Positions 1 to 8,397 of a DNA stretch of 64,000 bases are shown here, in pieces. Source of the DNA: Nocardioides hwasunensis (GTDB lineage Bacteria; Actinomycetota; Actinomycetes; Propionibacteriales; Nocardioidaceae). How positions within the stretch are numbered: the first letter of the stretch is position 1; each line of letters opens with the position of its first letter. The stretch covers positions 62,001-126,000 of the forward strand of contig NZ_JACXYY010000010.1 of assembly GCF_014779665.1 (NCBI RefSeq), written 5' to 3'. A program made the position numbers and the translations under genes. Below the pieces are notes generated by a model. That model saw nothing but the letters and a program-made list of their open reading frames with translations, was not told where the DNA came from and did no database searches.

Positions 1-1723
1 CCGACACGCCGTCGTTCTGCGCCGGACCGCCGCGTGAGGTCTCCCCCACGAAGCCGGCGACACCACCGGGCTCGACGGTGAGCTCAGGGACGTCCACCGG
101 CGTGAACACGTCAGGATCGAAGCTCACCGACGGCTCGTCGTTGAAGATGACCTGGAAGCCACGCTCGTCGGGCGCCGTCACCGTGTCGTCGTAGCCGAAC
201 TCGTCGTAGCCCCACTGCGCGACCGAGACGTCGAGACCGGTGAGGCCGGCGATGGCCGTCTCGAGGCCGGCGGTGGTGTAGGAGGCGAACGGGACCAGCA
301 CCGTGTCACCGCCGAAGCCGAGCTCGAGCGTGTCGCCGGTGCCGAACTCGTCGGTGAGCGAGACCGTCTGGACCTCGACGTTGTCGTAGGTCTCGGCGCG
401 GGTGGCGTCCACCTCCTCGATGGTGCGGAACGAGAAGTAGGGGTCGGTGTGCGGCTGCAGGTCGTCCTGTCGGCAGATGCCGGCGTAGGCCATCACCGAC
501 GAGCCCGAGCCGGGCTCCACGGACGCCGCGGAGATGTTGCCCCCGCACGAACCGAGCGCACCGTTGAAGGTGTGGTTGCCACCGAACTGGTGGCCGATCT
601 CGTGCGCGACGTAGTCGATGGCGAAGAAGTCACCCCTGGGCTGGGGAAGGCCGGTGCAGCCGCCACCCTTGTAGTCGCCACCCATCACACCGAGGTAGGC
701 GATCCCGCCACCGTTCACACCGAGCGCGATGTGTCCCACGTCGTAGTTCGAGGCGCCGATGAGCTGCCCCAGGACGGTGCGGTTCTTGCCGAGGGTCGGC
801 ACGTCGCAGAAGTCGAGCTCGCCGTCGACGTCGTCGCTGGTGTCGCCGGGGGTGCCGTTGTCGTCGTAGGGCTCGAAGCACGGCGCCACGCCGCACGGGC
901 CGTCGGCACCGGTGGCCTTGGCCTCGGTGTCCAGGTTCAGCCTCTCGGTGCCGTTGACCAGGCGCAGCTCGGTGGCGAGGTCGTTGTTGTAGATCTGGTT
1001 GACCCGGTTGATCAGGGTCACCTTCTCGGCCAGCACGTTGTCGGTGCCGAAGTAGGCGGCGTACGACGGATCCGACGTCAGGGCGAGTCGGTAGAAGTGT
1101 CGCTGGACGGGCTGCCCGGGGGCGGTCGAGCGGTCCGCGTCGGCTGCGACGACCGTCTCGCGCAACGCCTGCACCTCGCCCTCCTCCCGTCGCTTCTCTG
1201 GCGCGGGGAGGTCCGCGGATCGATAGCTCAGGTGCGCCGTGGTGCCGCGCTGGTTGTAGGCGGGATCGACGTACCAGTCGCTGCGACCACCCGGGGTGCG
1301 CACGAACGCGTGGAAGCCCATCGGGGTGATGTCGAGCGCGATGGAATCGCGCGCGTCATCGACGCCGCGCCCGGCCCAGGTGCCGATCTCGGGATGCGCG
1401 GCGGCCAGCTCGGACTCCATGGTCTGGGTCCGCTCGACGCGGAAGGACTGCAGTGTGCCGTCCGGTCCCGGGATCTCGACCACCGCGGACCCGCCACCGC
1501 TCGGCAGCGATGCGCGGAGCGAGTCGAGGTCGACCCGGCTCGCGGAGTAGTCCTTCGGCTCGACCCGGACCTTGGGGCCGGTCGCCTCGAAGCCGCGGAT
1601 CGCGGTGAAGGTGCGGTCGTCGGGAGCGGCCGAGGTCGTGGCGCCGGTCCACGCAGGCAGCACCCCCAGACCCACGACGACGGCTACGAGTGATGCGAGT
1701 CTGCGTGCTCCGGATCTGGACAA
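1..1723 (-). CDS. Secreted reprolysin-like zinc metallopeptidase (3' end cut by window edge)
   Basis: At least 574 residues; the reading frame is open to the left edge, so the C-terminus is missing. A TTG start at 1723 is chosen because a GAGGGG ribosome site lies about 7 nt upstream. Residues 1-33 form a signal peptide (Arg-rich start, hydrophobic core, small residues before the mature end). The zinc site is HEIGHQFGGNH at residues 374-384, which fits the metzincin HExxHxxGxxH pattern, with a Met-turn (VMAYAGIC, Met about 411). The stretch before the zinc site resembles a propeptide. It should cut extracellular proteins; the substrate is unknown. Known of the family: such M12-like enzymes often carry C-terminal repeat or binding domains, which would lie outside the window. 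Confidence 0.88.
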   Translation of the reverse strand, partial: MSRSGARRLASLVAVVVGLGVLPAWTGATTSAAPDDRTFTAIRGFEATGPKVRVEPKDYSASRVDLDSLRASLPSGGGSAVVEIPGPDGTLQSFRVERTQTMESELAAAHPEIGTWAGRGVDDARDSIALDITPMGFHAFVRTPGGRSDWYVDPAYNQRGTTAHLSYRSADLPAPEKRREEGEVQALRETVVAADADRSTAPGQPVQRHFYRLALTSDPSYAAYFGTDNVLAEKVTLINRVNQIYNNDLATELRLVNGTERLNLDTEAKATGADGPCGVAPCFEPYDDNGTPGDTSDDVDGELDFCDVPTLGKNRTVLGQLIGASNYDVGHIALGVNGGGIAYLGVMGGDYKGGGCTGLPQPRGDFFAIDYVAHEIGHQFGGNHTFNGALGSCGGNISAASVEPGSGSSVMAYAGICRQDDLQPHTDPYFSFRTIEEVDATRAETYDNVEVQTVSLTDEFGTGDTLELGFGGDTVLVPFASYTTAGLETAIAGLTGLDVSVAQWGYDEFGYDDTVTAPDERGFQVIFNDEPSVSFDPDVFTPVDVPELTVEPGGVAGFVGETSRGGPAQNDGVS

Positions 1724-1753
1724 CGTGGTTCCCCTCGGTCGACGGTTCGACGC

Positions 1754-1759
1754 AGCCTA
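1754..1759 (-). promoter_or_regulatory. -10 box of the metallopeptidase gene
   Basis: TAGGCT on the minus strand, about 30 nt upstream of the TTG start, leaves room for a short leader with the GAGGGG ribosome site. No convincing -35 is seen. Confidence 0.4.
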
Positions 1760-1811
1760 GGGTCCGCCGCCGACAACCACCAGGGCCACCGGGGTGACCT
1801 CGACGGTCCGG

Positions 1812-3170
1812 TCACTGCGCAGGATCGACGACCGCCGGCCGCAGGGTCGGCGCGAGCACCAGGAGGCCGATCAGGGGCATCGCTGCCAGCACGAGCAGGG
1901 CCACCGGCATGCCCAGCGCGCCGCCGAGTCCGGCGACCACGGCCGAGCCGACGCTGCCGCCGATGAGGAACAGCAAGGTCGAGACGCCGAGGGCGACACC
2001 GCGTACGTCTTCGTGGACCGCGTCGCCGACCACGGCGCTGAGCGCCGGCTGGCCGACCCCGAAGGCGACGGTGACCAAGACGATCCCGATGACGAGCAGG
2101 ACGGCACTGGACCACTCGGCGCCGGCGGTGGCGAGCAGGAGCGCGCCCGACGCGACCACCGACGCGATCGCGAGCGCCCGGCCCGGTCCGATCCTGCTCA
2201 TGAGCGGACCGGTGACGCGCGGGACGACGAGTGCGACGAGGGCACTCGGGACCAGGGCGAGCCCGACCTGCCAGGCCCGCCAACCCTCGGCCAGCAGGAC
2301 GGCCGGCGTGGCGATGAGCAGAGCGAACCACGCGGCCGGCACGGACGAGGCGGAGACCGCACTTCGGACGACGGTGGAGTTGCGGATCACCTCGACGGGC
2401 AGGAACCCGTCCGGGCGCCGGCGAACCGTGACGCGGACCGCGGGCACGCCGACCACCAGCAGGACCGCACCGATCGCAGCCACGACGAGCCCGGCCGAGG
2501 GCGACTGCACGAGCAGCACCAGGCCGGCGGCGGTGAGGCAGACGAGGACCGCGCCGACGACGTCGAGACGAGCCCCGCTGCCTCCGGTCGGAAGCGCGCG
2601 CCACAGGAAGGGCACGACGAGCGCGCCGAGGATGGGCAGCGCCATCACTGCACGCCATCCCGCCACCGCCTCGAGCAGACCGCCCGCCAGCGGGCCGAGG
2701 CAGCTGAGGGCGGCCGAGATGCCGGCCATGCGGCCGAAGGCCAGGCCGCGGATCTCACCGGCGTACCTGGACGAGAGCGTCGCGACCCCGAGCGTGGGCA
2801 CCGCGGCGGCACCGGCGCCCTGGAGCATGCGGGCGCCGAGCAGGACCTCGAACGTCGGAGCAGCGGCGGCGATGAGCGCGCCGGTGGACATCAGCACGAG
2901 TCCCGCGAGGAGCGGCCCGCGTACGCCGACGAGGTCGGAGATCCGACCGTAGAGCGCGGTCGTCACCGCGAGCATCAGGACGTAGAGGCTGATGGCCCAC
3001 GCCGCCAGCCCGGAGCTGATGTCGAACTCCTCGGACATGAGCGCGAGCGTCACCGCCGCGCTGGAGGAGCCCAGTCCGCCGAGGCCGAACAGCAGCCCGA
3101 GCAGCACCGAGACCCGGCGTGAGTCGTCGACTGGCTCGGCAGGGCTGCGAGTGGTGCCTGCGGCGGTCAT
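1812..3170 (-). CDS. MFS drug/metabolite exporter, DHA2-like
   Basis: 452 residues from ATG at 3170. The protein is almost entirely hydrophobic helices, with an MFS motif-A-like GRISDLVGVR at residues 75-84 between helices 2 and 3. The length and helix number (12 to 14) fit proton-driven multidrug exporters of the DHA families. The same frame stays open upstream for 177 codons, but that stretch is Arg/Ala-rich, non-membrane and overlaps the neighbouring gene antisense-like, so it was not included. The start has only a weak ribosome site. The gene lies downstream of the glycine-rich gene in the same direction, 106 bp away. Substrate unknown. Confidence 0.85.
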   Translation of the reverse strand: MTAAGTTRSPAEPVDDSRRVSVLLGLLFGLGGLGSSSAAVTLALMSEEFDISSGLAAWAISLYVLMLAVTTALYGRISDLVGVRGPLLAGLVLMSTGALIAAAAPTFEVLLGARMLQGAGAAAVPTLGVATLSSRYAGEIRGLAFGRMAGISAALSCLGPLAGGLLEAVAGWRAVMALPILGALVVPFLWRALPTGGSGARLDVVGAVLVCLTAAGLVLLVQSPSAGLVVAAIGAVLLVVGVPAVRVTVRRRPDGFLPVEVIRNSTVVRSAVSASSVPAAWFALLIATPAVLLAEGWRAWQVGLALVPSALVALVVPRVTGPLMSRIGPGRALAIASVVASGALLLATAGAEWSSAVLLVIGIVLVTVAFGVGQPALSAVVGDAVHEDVRGVALGVSTLLFLIGGSVGSAVVAGLGGALGMPVALLVLAAMPLIGLLVLAPTLRPAVVDPAQ

Positions 3171-3246
3171 CGAGCAGCGACAACCTCGAAGATCGCCGGA
3201 TTGTTCCCAGCCTCGGGGTCGAACCGCTCGACACCCCAACTGGCCA

Positions 3247-3265
3247 CCCCTGCTGACGCCAGGGG
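3247..3265 (-). terminator. Possible terminator hairpin after the glycine-rich gene
   Basis: CCCCTG / CAGGGG arms separated by a 7-nt loop, just past the stop codon of the glycine-rich gene. There is no T-tract, so this may be only a weak or Rho-assisted terminator. Confidence 0.3.
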
Positions 3266-3276
3266 AACGACGAAAC

Positions 3277-4314
3277 TCAGTACTTGAGTGTGACTGACCC
3301 GTCGCGGCCGCGCTGAGCAGCTGCCGTCGTGCCGATGCCGCCATTTCCGGCGCTGACCGGTCCGACGGAGCCGGACACTGAAGCCACGCCGGCGATGCCA
3401 CCGATAAAGCTCGAGCCGGCGCCGCCAGCAGCTCCTGCATCCGAATAGTTGCTGAAACCATTGTTGCTGCCAGCCGTGCGAACGCCACCAGAGCCTCCGC
3501 CGGCGTATCCACCGCCTCCACCGCCCGAGCCGGCCTCCCGGACTCGGCGGCCCGTTCCACCGTCGCCGCCTCCGTTGGCACCGGATCCGAGATTGCCACC
3601 GGCAGTGCCAGCGGTTCCGGTTCCGGATCCGCTGCCCACCCCGCCTGCCTGGCCTCCGGTGGTTGGTCCTGCTGGACTGCCCACCGCTCCCCCTCCGCCA
3701 CCTGCTGTCACCGAGACGCCGCCGTTGGTCTGGGCGTTCCCGCCGGCTTGAGCCACGGCGAGCGAACTGCCGCCGTTTCCAGTCGACACGATGTTGACAG
3801 TGGAGCTGGTCGAGCCCTTGCCTCCACCGCCGCCGGCAACGATGACCGGGACACCGTTCAAGAGGATGGCGCTTCCTCCGCCACCGCCTCCGCCGACGAT
3901 GCTATCGCCGCGACCTCCGTCCCCACCGGCGCCGAAACCGCTACCTCCTCGGCCGTCACCGTTGGCGGTACCGAGCCCGTTCGTGCCGCCAGCGCCGACG
4001 ATGACCGTGAGTGCGACACCGTTGGGGTTCGAAGTGAGGGTGATCGTGCCGGTCACGCGGCCGCCGTCACCGCCCGAGTAGGAGCTGCTGCCGCCACCAC
4101 CGGCGCCCGCGAGGTCGTACGCGATCTCGCGGAACCCGGCCGGGATCTGAACTGTGTAGGTGTCGGCCGTGCCTCGGGTGAAGGTGAAGCTGGCCGCATA
4201 GGCCGGTGCAGTTGTGGCGATGGCGATGACCGGCACGGTCCACGCGCCGCTTCGGACGATGGCGCGACGCGACGGCCGTAGGCCGGCATCCTGCTCTGAC
4301 GTGTTGATGGACAT
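3277..4314 (-). CDS. Exported glycine-rich surface protein
   Basis: 345 residues. Residues 12-42 look like a twin-arginine-type signal (SRRAIVRSG, a hydrophobic stretch, then APAYAA), so the mature protein should leave the cytoplasm. After a short beta-rich segment the protein is dominated by Gly-Gly-x and Gly-rich loops interspersed with short hydrophobic strands, resembling glycine-rich repeat domains of bacterial adhesins and PE_PGRS-like proteins. No catalytic motif is visible. A GAGGGG site precedes the ATG. The function is probably structural or adhesive at the cell surface, next to the glycan locus; this is inference from composition and export signal. Confidence 0.7.
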   Translation of the reverse strand: MSINTSEQDAGLRPSRRAIVRSGAWTVPVIAIATTAPAYAASFTFTRGTADTYTVQIPAGFREIAYDLAGAGGGGSSSYSGGDGGRVTGTITLTSNPNGVALTVIVGAGGTNGLGTANGDGRGGSGFGAGGDGGRGDSIVGGGGGGGSAILLNGVPVIVAGGGGGKGSTSSTVNIVSTGNGGSSLAVAQAGGNAQTNGGVSVTAGGGGGAVGSPAGPTTGGQAGGVGSGSGTGTAGTAGGNLGSGANGGGDGGTGRRVREAGSGGGGGGYAGGGSGGVRTAGSNNGFSNYSDAGAAGGAGSSFIGGIAGVASVSGSVGPVSAGNGGIGTTAAAQRGRDGSVTLKY

Positions 4315-4405
4315 GCCCCTCGTAGCTCCCCCGCTAGCCTCGGCACACCCCCACGGTGACCGGTGAGCAGAACCTACGAAGCGAGGATCTACGGGACGGT
4401 AACAA

Positions 4406-4426
4406 GCCGGTTATGTCTAGACCGGC
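4406..4426. other. Inverted repeat between acyltransferase and glycine-rich genes
   Basis: GCCGGT and ACCGGC arms around a 9-nt AT-richer loop that contains the 8-bp palindrome GTCTAGAC. It lies just past the stop of the acyltransferase gene and could be its terminator, since TTGTTA follows on the minus strand, or an operator for the downstream glycine-rich gene. Confidence 0.3.
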
Positions 4427-4438
4427 AGCTGCGGCGAC

Positions 4439-5515
4439 TCAGGCGCCAGGGCGTCGCGAGGCCGCTTGGGCATGGCCGGCGAGCCGTTCCAACGGAGCCG
4501 GCAGCCCGAACACCCACGACCACCGCAGCCGGTCCGCAGCGACCGCGATCACGATCGGTACGACGACCCCCAGCGCCGTCGCAGCCACGAGGTGCACCCA
4601 GGTGTCGCTCACCCCTGCCTGCTCGAGCACGATGCGGGCGCCGGAGGCGACCACGATGTGCGCCAGGAAGATCTCGAGCGAGCGCCGTCCGACCAGCGCC
4701 ACCACTCCGGCCAGCGGTGAACGAGCGATCAGAGCGGCGACGGCGAGGGTGGCCATGACTCCGGCGGCGCATCCCAGGATGCCGAGCGCGACCGCGGTCA
4801 GGGTGCGTCCCCCGCCGCCGGTCGTCGGGGTGGCGGCACCGGTCGCCAGTCCGATCCCGAGCCACACGACCGTTCCGACCACGGCGGCAGGGACGACCAC
4901 ACCGAGGTGCCGGGCCATCGCGGCATGGCGCTGCTGGGTCACCACGCAGCCCACGAGGAACGGGAACAGCAACGCCCACCCCCGCGTGAAGGCGTACAGA
5001 GGGTCAAAGCCCCAGACGGCCATCGCGAGCACGCCCGCGAGCACCAGGACGACAGCGGCGCGGGCCTGCGAGCGCCACAGCTGCGTCAGTGCCGCCACGG
5101 CCGTCACCGCGATCAGCCACGGAAGGAACCAGAGCTGGCCCTCGGGGATCCAGACCTTCGCGATGTCGCCGACAGTGACAGGAGTGTTGGCGACGGACGA
5201 CGCGGCGATCCGCACGCTGCCCTGGATGACGGTCCACAGCAGGTAGAGCCAGACGAAGAGCGTCGCGCGGCGTCGCAGCGTCGGCAGCGCGCCGTCCCGC
5301 TCGACGGTGCGACGGACGAAGAGCCCGGACAGGTAGGCGAACGTCGCGAGGTGGAAGAGGTAGAGCAGCCGGTCGATCGTGAGCGCGGTGTCGTACGGCA
5401 TGAGGGAGGCCGAGGCCAGTCCCCGCTCCACGTGCCCCAGCACGATCGCGACGATCGCGAGGCCACGCGCACAGTCGACGGACTGGTCGCGCGCGTCTGG
5501 GCTCCTGGACTCCAC
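4439..5515 (-). CDS. Acyltransferase 3 family membrane protein
   Basis: 358 residues, GTG start. The N-terminus has the family pattern DCARGLAIVAIVLGHV (about residues 14-29) with the conserved Arg and His, followed by about ten membrane helices. Acyltransferase-3 proteins O-acetylate or O-acylate sugars of surface polysaccharides, peptidoglycan or glycolipids at the membrane. It is the first gene of the glycan locus but is transcribed away from it. The upstream CATAGT, 8 nt before the GTG, could be the -10 box of a leaderless message. Acyl group and sugar acceptor cannot be told. Confidence 0.82.
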   Translation of the reverse strand: MESRSPDARDQSVDCARGLAIVAIVLGHVERGLASASLMPYDTALTIDRLLYLFHLATFAYLSGLFVRRTVERDGALPTLRRRATLFVWLYLLWTVIQGSVRIAASSVANTPVTVGDIAKVWIPEGQLWFLPWLIAVTAVAALTQLWRSQARAAVVLVLAGVLAMAVWGFDPLYAFTRGWALLFPFLVGCVVTQQRHAAMARHLGVVVPAAVVGTVVWLGIGLATGAATPTTGGGGRTLTAVALGILGCAAGVMATLAVAALIARSPLAGVVALVGRRSLEIFLAHIVVASGARIVLEQAGVSDTWVHLVAATALGVVVPIVIAVAADRLRWSWVFGLPAPLERLAGHAQAASRRPGA

Positions 5516-5542
5516 GGGGCACCACTATGGGGCACGGACGCC

Positions 5543-5548
5543 TACGAT
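5543..5548 (+). promoter_or_regulatory. Leaderless -10 box (TACGAT)
   Basis: TACGAT lies exactly 7 nt before the ATG at 5556, which is the geometry of a leaderless actinobacterial message and favours 5556 over the in-frame ATG at 5547, which overlaps the box. Confidence 0.55.
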
Positions 5549-5555
5549 GCAGGCC

Positions 5556-6536
5556 ATGTCGTCGGCACCGGTCGCTGCACTCGTCGTGGTGCTGACCCTC
5601 GTCGCGGTGCTCGCCACGAGCGGCGTCGCGAAGCTGCGCGACCGCCAGGCCACGCGCGACGCGTTCGACGCGCTGCGGGTGCCGGGGGTGGTGCCGGCGG
5701 ACACCGCGGCCGCGGCCCTGCCGTGGGTCGAGCTCGTCCTCGCCGTGCTGCTCCTCGCCGCCCCGAGCAGGTGGCTGGTGCCGGTCGCCGTGGTCGCACT
5801 GGCCCTGATGCTCGCCTACACCGCTCTGATCGCCCGGGCTCTCGGCTTCGACGAGCCGGTGACCTGCTCGTGCTTCGGCAGCATCGGCCGCCACGACGTC
5901 GACCGGACGACGCTCGGTCGCAACGCGCTCCTGACGCTGCTCGCAGCCGTCGTCGTGTGGTTCGCCCTCGACGGAGGGTCGGTCGCCTCGGCCGCGACCG
6001 ATCTCGATGCGGCGGGCTGGTGGACATTGGTGGCTGCCGCTGCGGCCGCCGCGGTCGCGACACTCGTGCTCGGTGGCGCCTCAGAGGTGGCCGACGACGT
6101 GCTCGAGGACTACGAGCGCGACCGCATCCCCTACGGCGTCCTGCACCTGTCCGACGGCCGGTCCGCGAACCTCTGGGAGCTCACCTCCACCCAGGCGCGG
6201 CTGCTCGTGGTGCTGAAGGCCGGGTGCGGCCCCTGCGTCCGCACCGCCGAGAAGCTCGACGACCTCGCCGCCCGGCTCGCGCCCGCCGTCGGAGTCGTGG
6301 CGGTCTACCCCGACGAGGCAGCGGCCGCCGGCGCGACCGAGCACGCGCCCGCGCTGTCGTCGTGGGACCCCGACGACAACGTCCGCCGCGGCTTCTCTGT
6401 CGGCACGCCAGCGGCGATCCTGCTCGGCGCGGACGGCTTCCTCGCCGGCGGACCCGTCGCTGGCGAGAGGCACGTCGCGGAGTTCTTCGACGAGGTGCTC
6501 GATGCCGTTGCGGAGCAACCAGCCACGCCCGGCTGA
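5556..6536 (+). CDS. MauE/DoxX-like membrane protein fused to thioredoxin-like domain
   Basis: 326 residues. The N-terminal half (about 1-185) has four to five membrane helices and a CSC motif at 104-106, as in MauE-type proteins that help form disulfides or supply redox equivalents. The C-terminal half (about 190-326) is a thioredoxin-like fold with CGPC at 224-227, the active-site pattern of thiol-disulfide exchange. The natural reading is a membrane redox relay moving electrons to a thioredoxin domain; its side of the membrane cannot be fixed from sequence. It is transcribed just ahead of the glycosyltransferase pair. The start is set by the TACGAT box 7 nt upstream. Confidence 0.78.
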   Translation: MSSAPVAALVVVLTLVAVLATSGVAKLRDRQATRDAFDALRVPGVVPADTAAAALPWVELVLAVLLLAAPSRWLVPVAVVALALMLAYTALIARALGFDEPVTCSCFGSIGRHDVDRTTLGRNALLTLLAAVVVWFALDGGSVASAATDLDAAGWWTLVAAAAAAAVATLVLGGASEVADDVLEDYERDRIPYGVLHLSDGRSANLWELTSTQARLLVVLKAGCGPCVRTAEKLDDLAARLAPAVGVVAVYPDEAAAAGATEHAPALSSWDPDDNVRRGFSVGTPAAILLGADGFLAGGPVAGERHVAEFFDEVLDAVAEQPATPG

Positions 6537-6546
6537 GGATCGCTCA

Positions 6547-6552
6547 TAGGAT
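6547..6552 (+). promoter_or_regulatory. Leaderless -10 box (TAGGAT)
   Basis: TAGGAT ends 6 nt before the GTG start of the two-domain glycosyltransferase; there is no ribosome site between them, so a leaderless message is likely. Confidence 0.5.
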
Positions 6553-6558
6553 CGTCGG

Positions 6559-8397
6559 GTGACCGACCTCGCCGTCTCCGTCGTCGTGCCCACCCGCGGT
6601 GGCGCGAGCCGGCTCCCGGTCCTCCTCGACGCACTGGCTGCCCAGTCGCTCGACGAGCCCTGGGAGGTCGTCCTCGTCCTCGACGGCGACCTCGACGGCA
6701 GCCGCGCGGTCATCGAGGCGTACGCCGACCGCGTGCCGCTGCGGATCGTCGAGCGGGCCGGAGGCACCGGAGTCGCCGCCGCCCTCGCCGCGGGCTACGA
6801 CTCAGCAGACGGCGAGATCGTCGTGCGCTGCGACGACGACCTGACACCCCCACCGGGCTTCCTCGCCGGACACCTCGCCCGGCACCGGGCTCGGCCGCCC
6901 GACGCACGTCCCCTGGGCGTCGTCTCGATGACGCGCGACGTCTTCGCCGACACCGCGTACGCCGCCGCGTACGGGCGTCCGGCCAACGCCCGCCTGCTCG
7001 CCCAGGCCTACGCCCGCCCCGCCGACGAGCGCTGGCAGCACTGGGCGGCGTGCAACTCGGTCCCGCGGTCGGCCTACGTGGCCGCCGGCGGATTCGACCC
7101 GACGATGAGCTATCGCGAGGACTCCGAGCTCGGCCTCCGCCTGGCCCGTTCGGGTGTCGAGATCGTGATCGATCCGGCACTCGAGGTCGAGCACCGCGAG
7201 CCGGCGGTGGACACCGCGACCCGTGCGGCGCGCGCCTTCACGTCCGGTGCCTCGACGGTCGCCTTCGACGAGCGACACCCGGGCATCCACGCCGCCACGC
7301 CGCCACCGGCAGGCGCGTGGGGTCGAGCGGTTGCGATGGCCTCGACACGAATCGACAGCCGTAAGGACGCCGCCGCGCTCGGTGCGCGCGTCGACGCGCT
7401 GCTCCCCCGGCTCCCGCGGAAGGGGCGAGCGAAGGCAATCGCGTGGGCGGTCGAGTCCGCCGCCGCGTCCGGTCGCCGCGTGGGCGACTCCACGTGGGTG
7501 CGCGACCAGCCGGGCGTCGACTCCGTCAGCGTCGTCGTGCCCCACTACGGCGATCCCACTCCGACCCTCGCCCTCCTCGCGCAGCTCGCCGCGCAGACCC
7601 ACCCGGTGCAGGTGGTCGTGGCCGACGACTGCTCGCCCGCGCCGTTCCCCGGCGTCGACGGTGTCGAGGTCGTCCGCCGCGAGGCCAACGGCGGGTTCGG
7701 CGCCAACGTGAACTCGGGCGCGGCGACCGCCACCGGCGACGCGATGCTCGTGCTCAACAGCGACCTCACCCTCGAGCCGACCTTCATCGCCGACATGGTC
7801 GCCGCGGCGCGCACCCACCCGCACGCCGTGCTGGCTCCGCGGATGATCGACGAGCACGGCACCGAGGCGTGGGTGGGCCGCGACTTCCCCCGCGTGCGCC
7901 ACCACGTCGCTGCGTGGCTGACGCCGCTGGCGCGCTTCCGCGGCACGTCGGCGTGGCACCGTGCGGTCGGCCACAACGTGCGCGCCCACGGCGCCGAGGC
8001 GGAGGTGGACTGGGTGGTGGGCGCGGCGATGTGGATCCCACTGGCCGACTTCCGGGCCGTGGGTGGGTTCGACGAGCGCTTCTTCATGAACTCGGAGGAG
8101 GTCGACCTCCAGCGGCGGCTCCGCCAGCGCGGGCTGTCCGTCGTCGCACTCCGCTCGCCGACCGTGGTCCACGCCGGCGGCGGGTCGTCCCCGTCGGAGT
8201 CGCGGCGCCGCTGGCTCGTCGAGGGCCAGCTGCTCTACGCCGACAAGTGGGGGTCGCGGCGTGGGCTCCAGGCCGCACTCACCCTCGCCACCGGCGCGAA
8301 CCTCCTGGTCAACGCCGCTCGGCGGGCGGCGGGTCGTGACCTGCGCCCGCTCGAGGTGGCCCGCACCGAGATGTCGATGATCCGAGGTCGGAGATGA
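6559..8397 (+). CDS. Two-domain family 2 glycosyltransferase
   Basis: 612 residues. Two GT2 (GT-A fold) domains in tandem: the first begins VSVVVPTRGG at residue 6 and has a DDD-type metal site near residues 93-96; the second begins VSVVVPHYGD near residue 322 and has the nucleotide-sugar LNSDLTLEP motif (SD in place of DxD). A C-terminal W-rich tail follows. Each domain probably adds a different sugar, or one may be regulatory. The stop overlaps the next gene by ATGA, so the two are co-translated. The second domain resembles rhamnosyltransferase-type GT2 enzymes that build wall or capsule glycans; sugar specificity is not readable. Confidence 0.88.
   Translation: MTDLAVSVVVPTRGGASRLPVLLDALAAQSLDEPWEVVLVLDGDLDGSRAVIEAYADRVPLRIVERAGGTGVAAALAAGYDSADGEIVVRCDDDLTPPPGFLAGHLARHRARPPDARPLGVVSMTRDVFADTAYAAAYGRPANARLLAQAYARPADERWQHWAACNSVPRSAYVAAGGFDPTMSYREDSELGLRLARSGVEIVIDPALEVEHREPAVDTATRAARAFTSGASTVAFDERHPGIHAATPPPAGAWGRAVAMASTRIDSRKDAAALGARVDALLPRLPRKGRAKAIAWAVESAAASGRRVGDSTWVRDQPGVDSVSVVVPHYGDPTPTLALLAQLAAQTHPVQVVVADDCSPAPFPGVDGVEVVRREANGGFGANVNSGAATATGDAMLVLNSDLTLEPTFIADMVAAARTHPHAVLAPRMIDEHGTEAWVGRDFPRVRHHVAAWLTPLARFRGTSAWHRAVGHNVRAHGAEAEVDWVVGAAMWIPLADFRAVGGFDERFFMNSEEVDLQRRLRQRGLSVVALRSPTVVHAGGGSSPSESRRRWLVEGQLLYADKWGSRRGLQAALTLATGANLLVNAARRAAGRDLRPLEVARTEMSMIRGRR

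Noticed and set aside
3171..3701. A 177-residue N-terminal extension of the MFS protein
   Set aside because: It is Arg/Ala-rich, lacks helices and lies antisense across the neighbouring gene, so the ATG at 3170 is preferred.
4356..5246. Long Thr/Ala/Arg-rich open frames on the plus strand
   Set aside because: They lie antisense to the acyltransferase gene and have the composition of a high-GC shadow frame.
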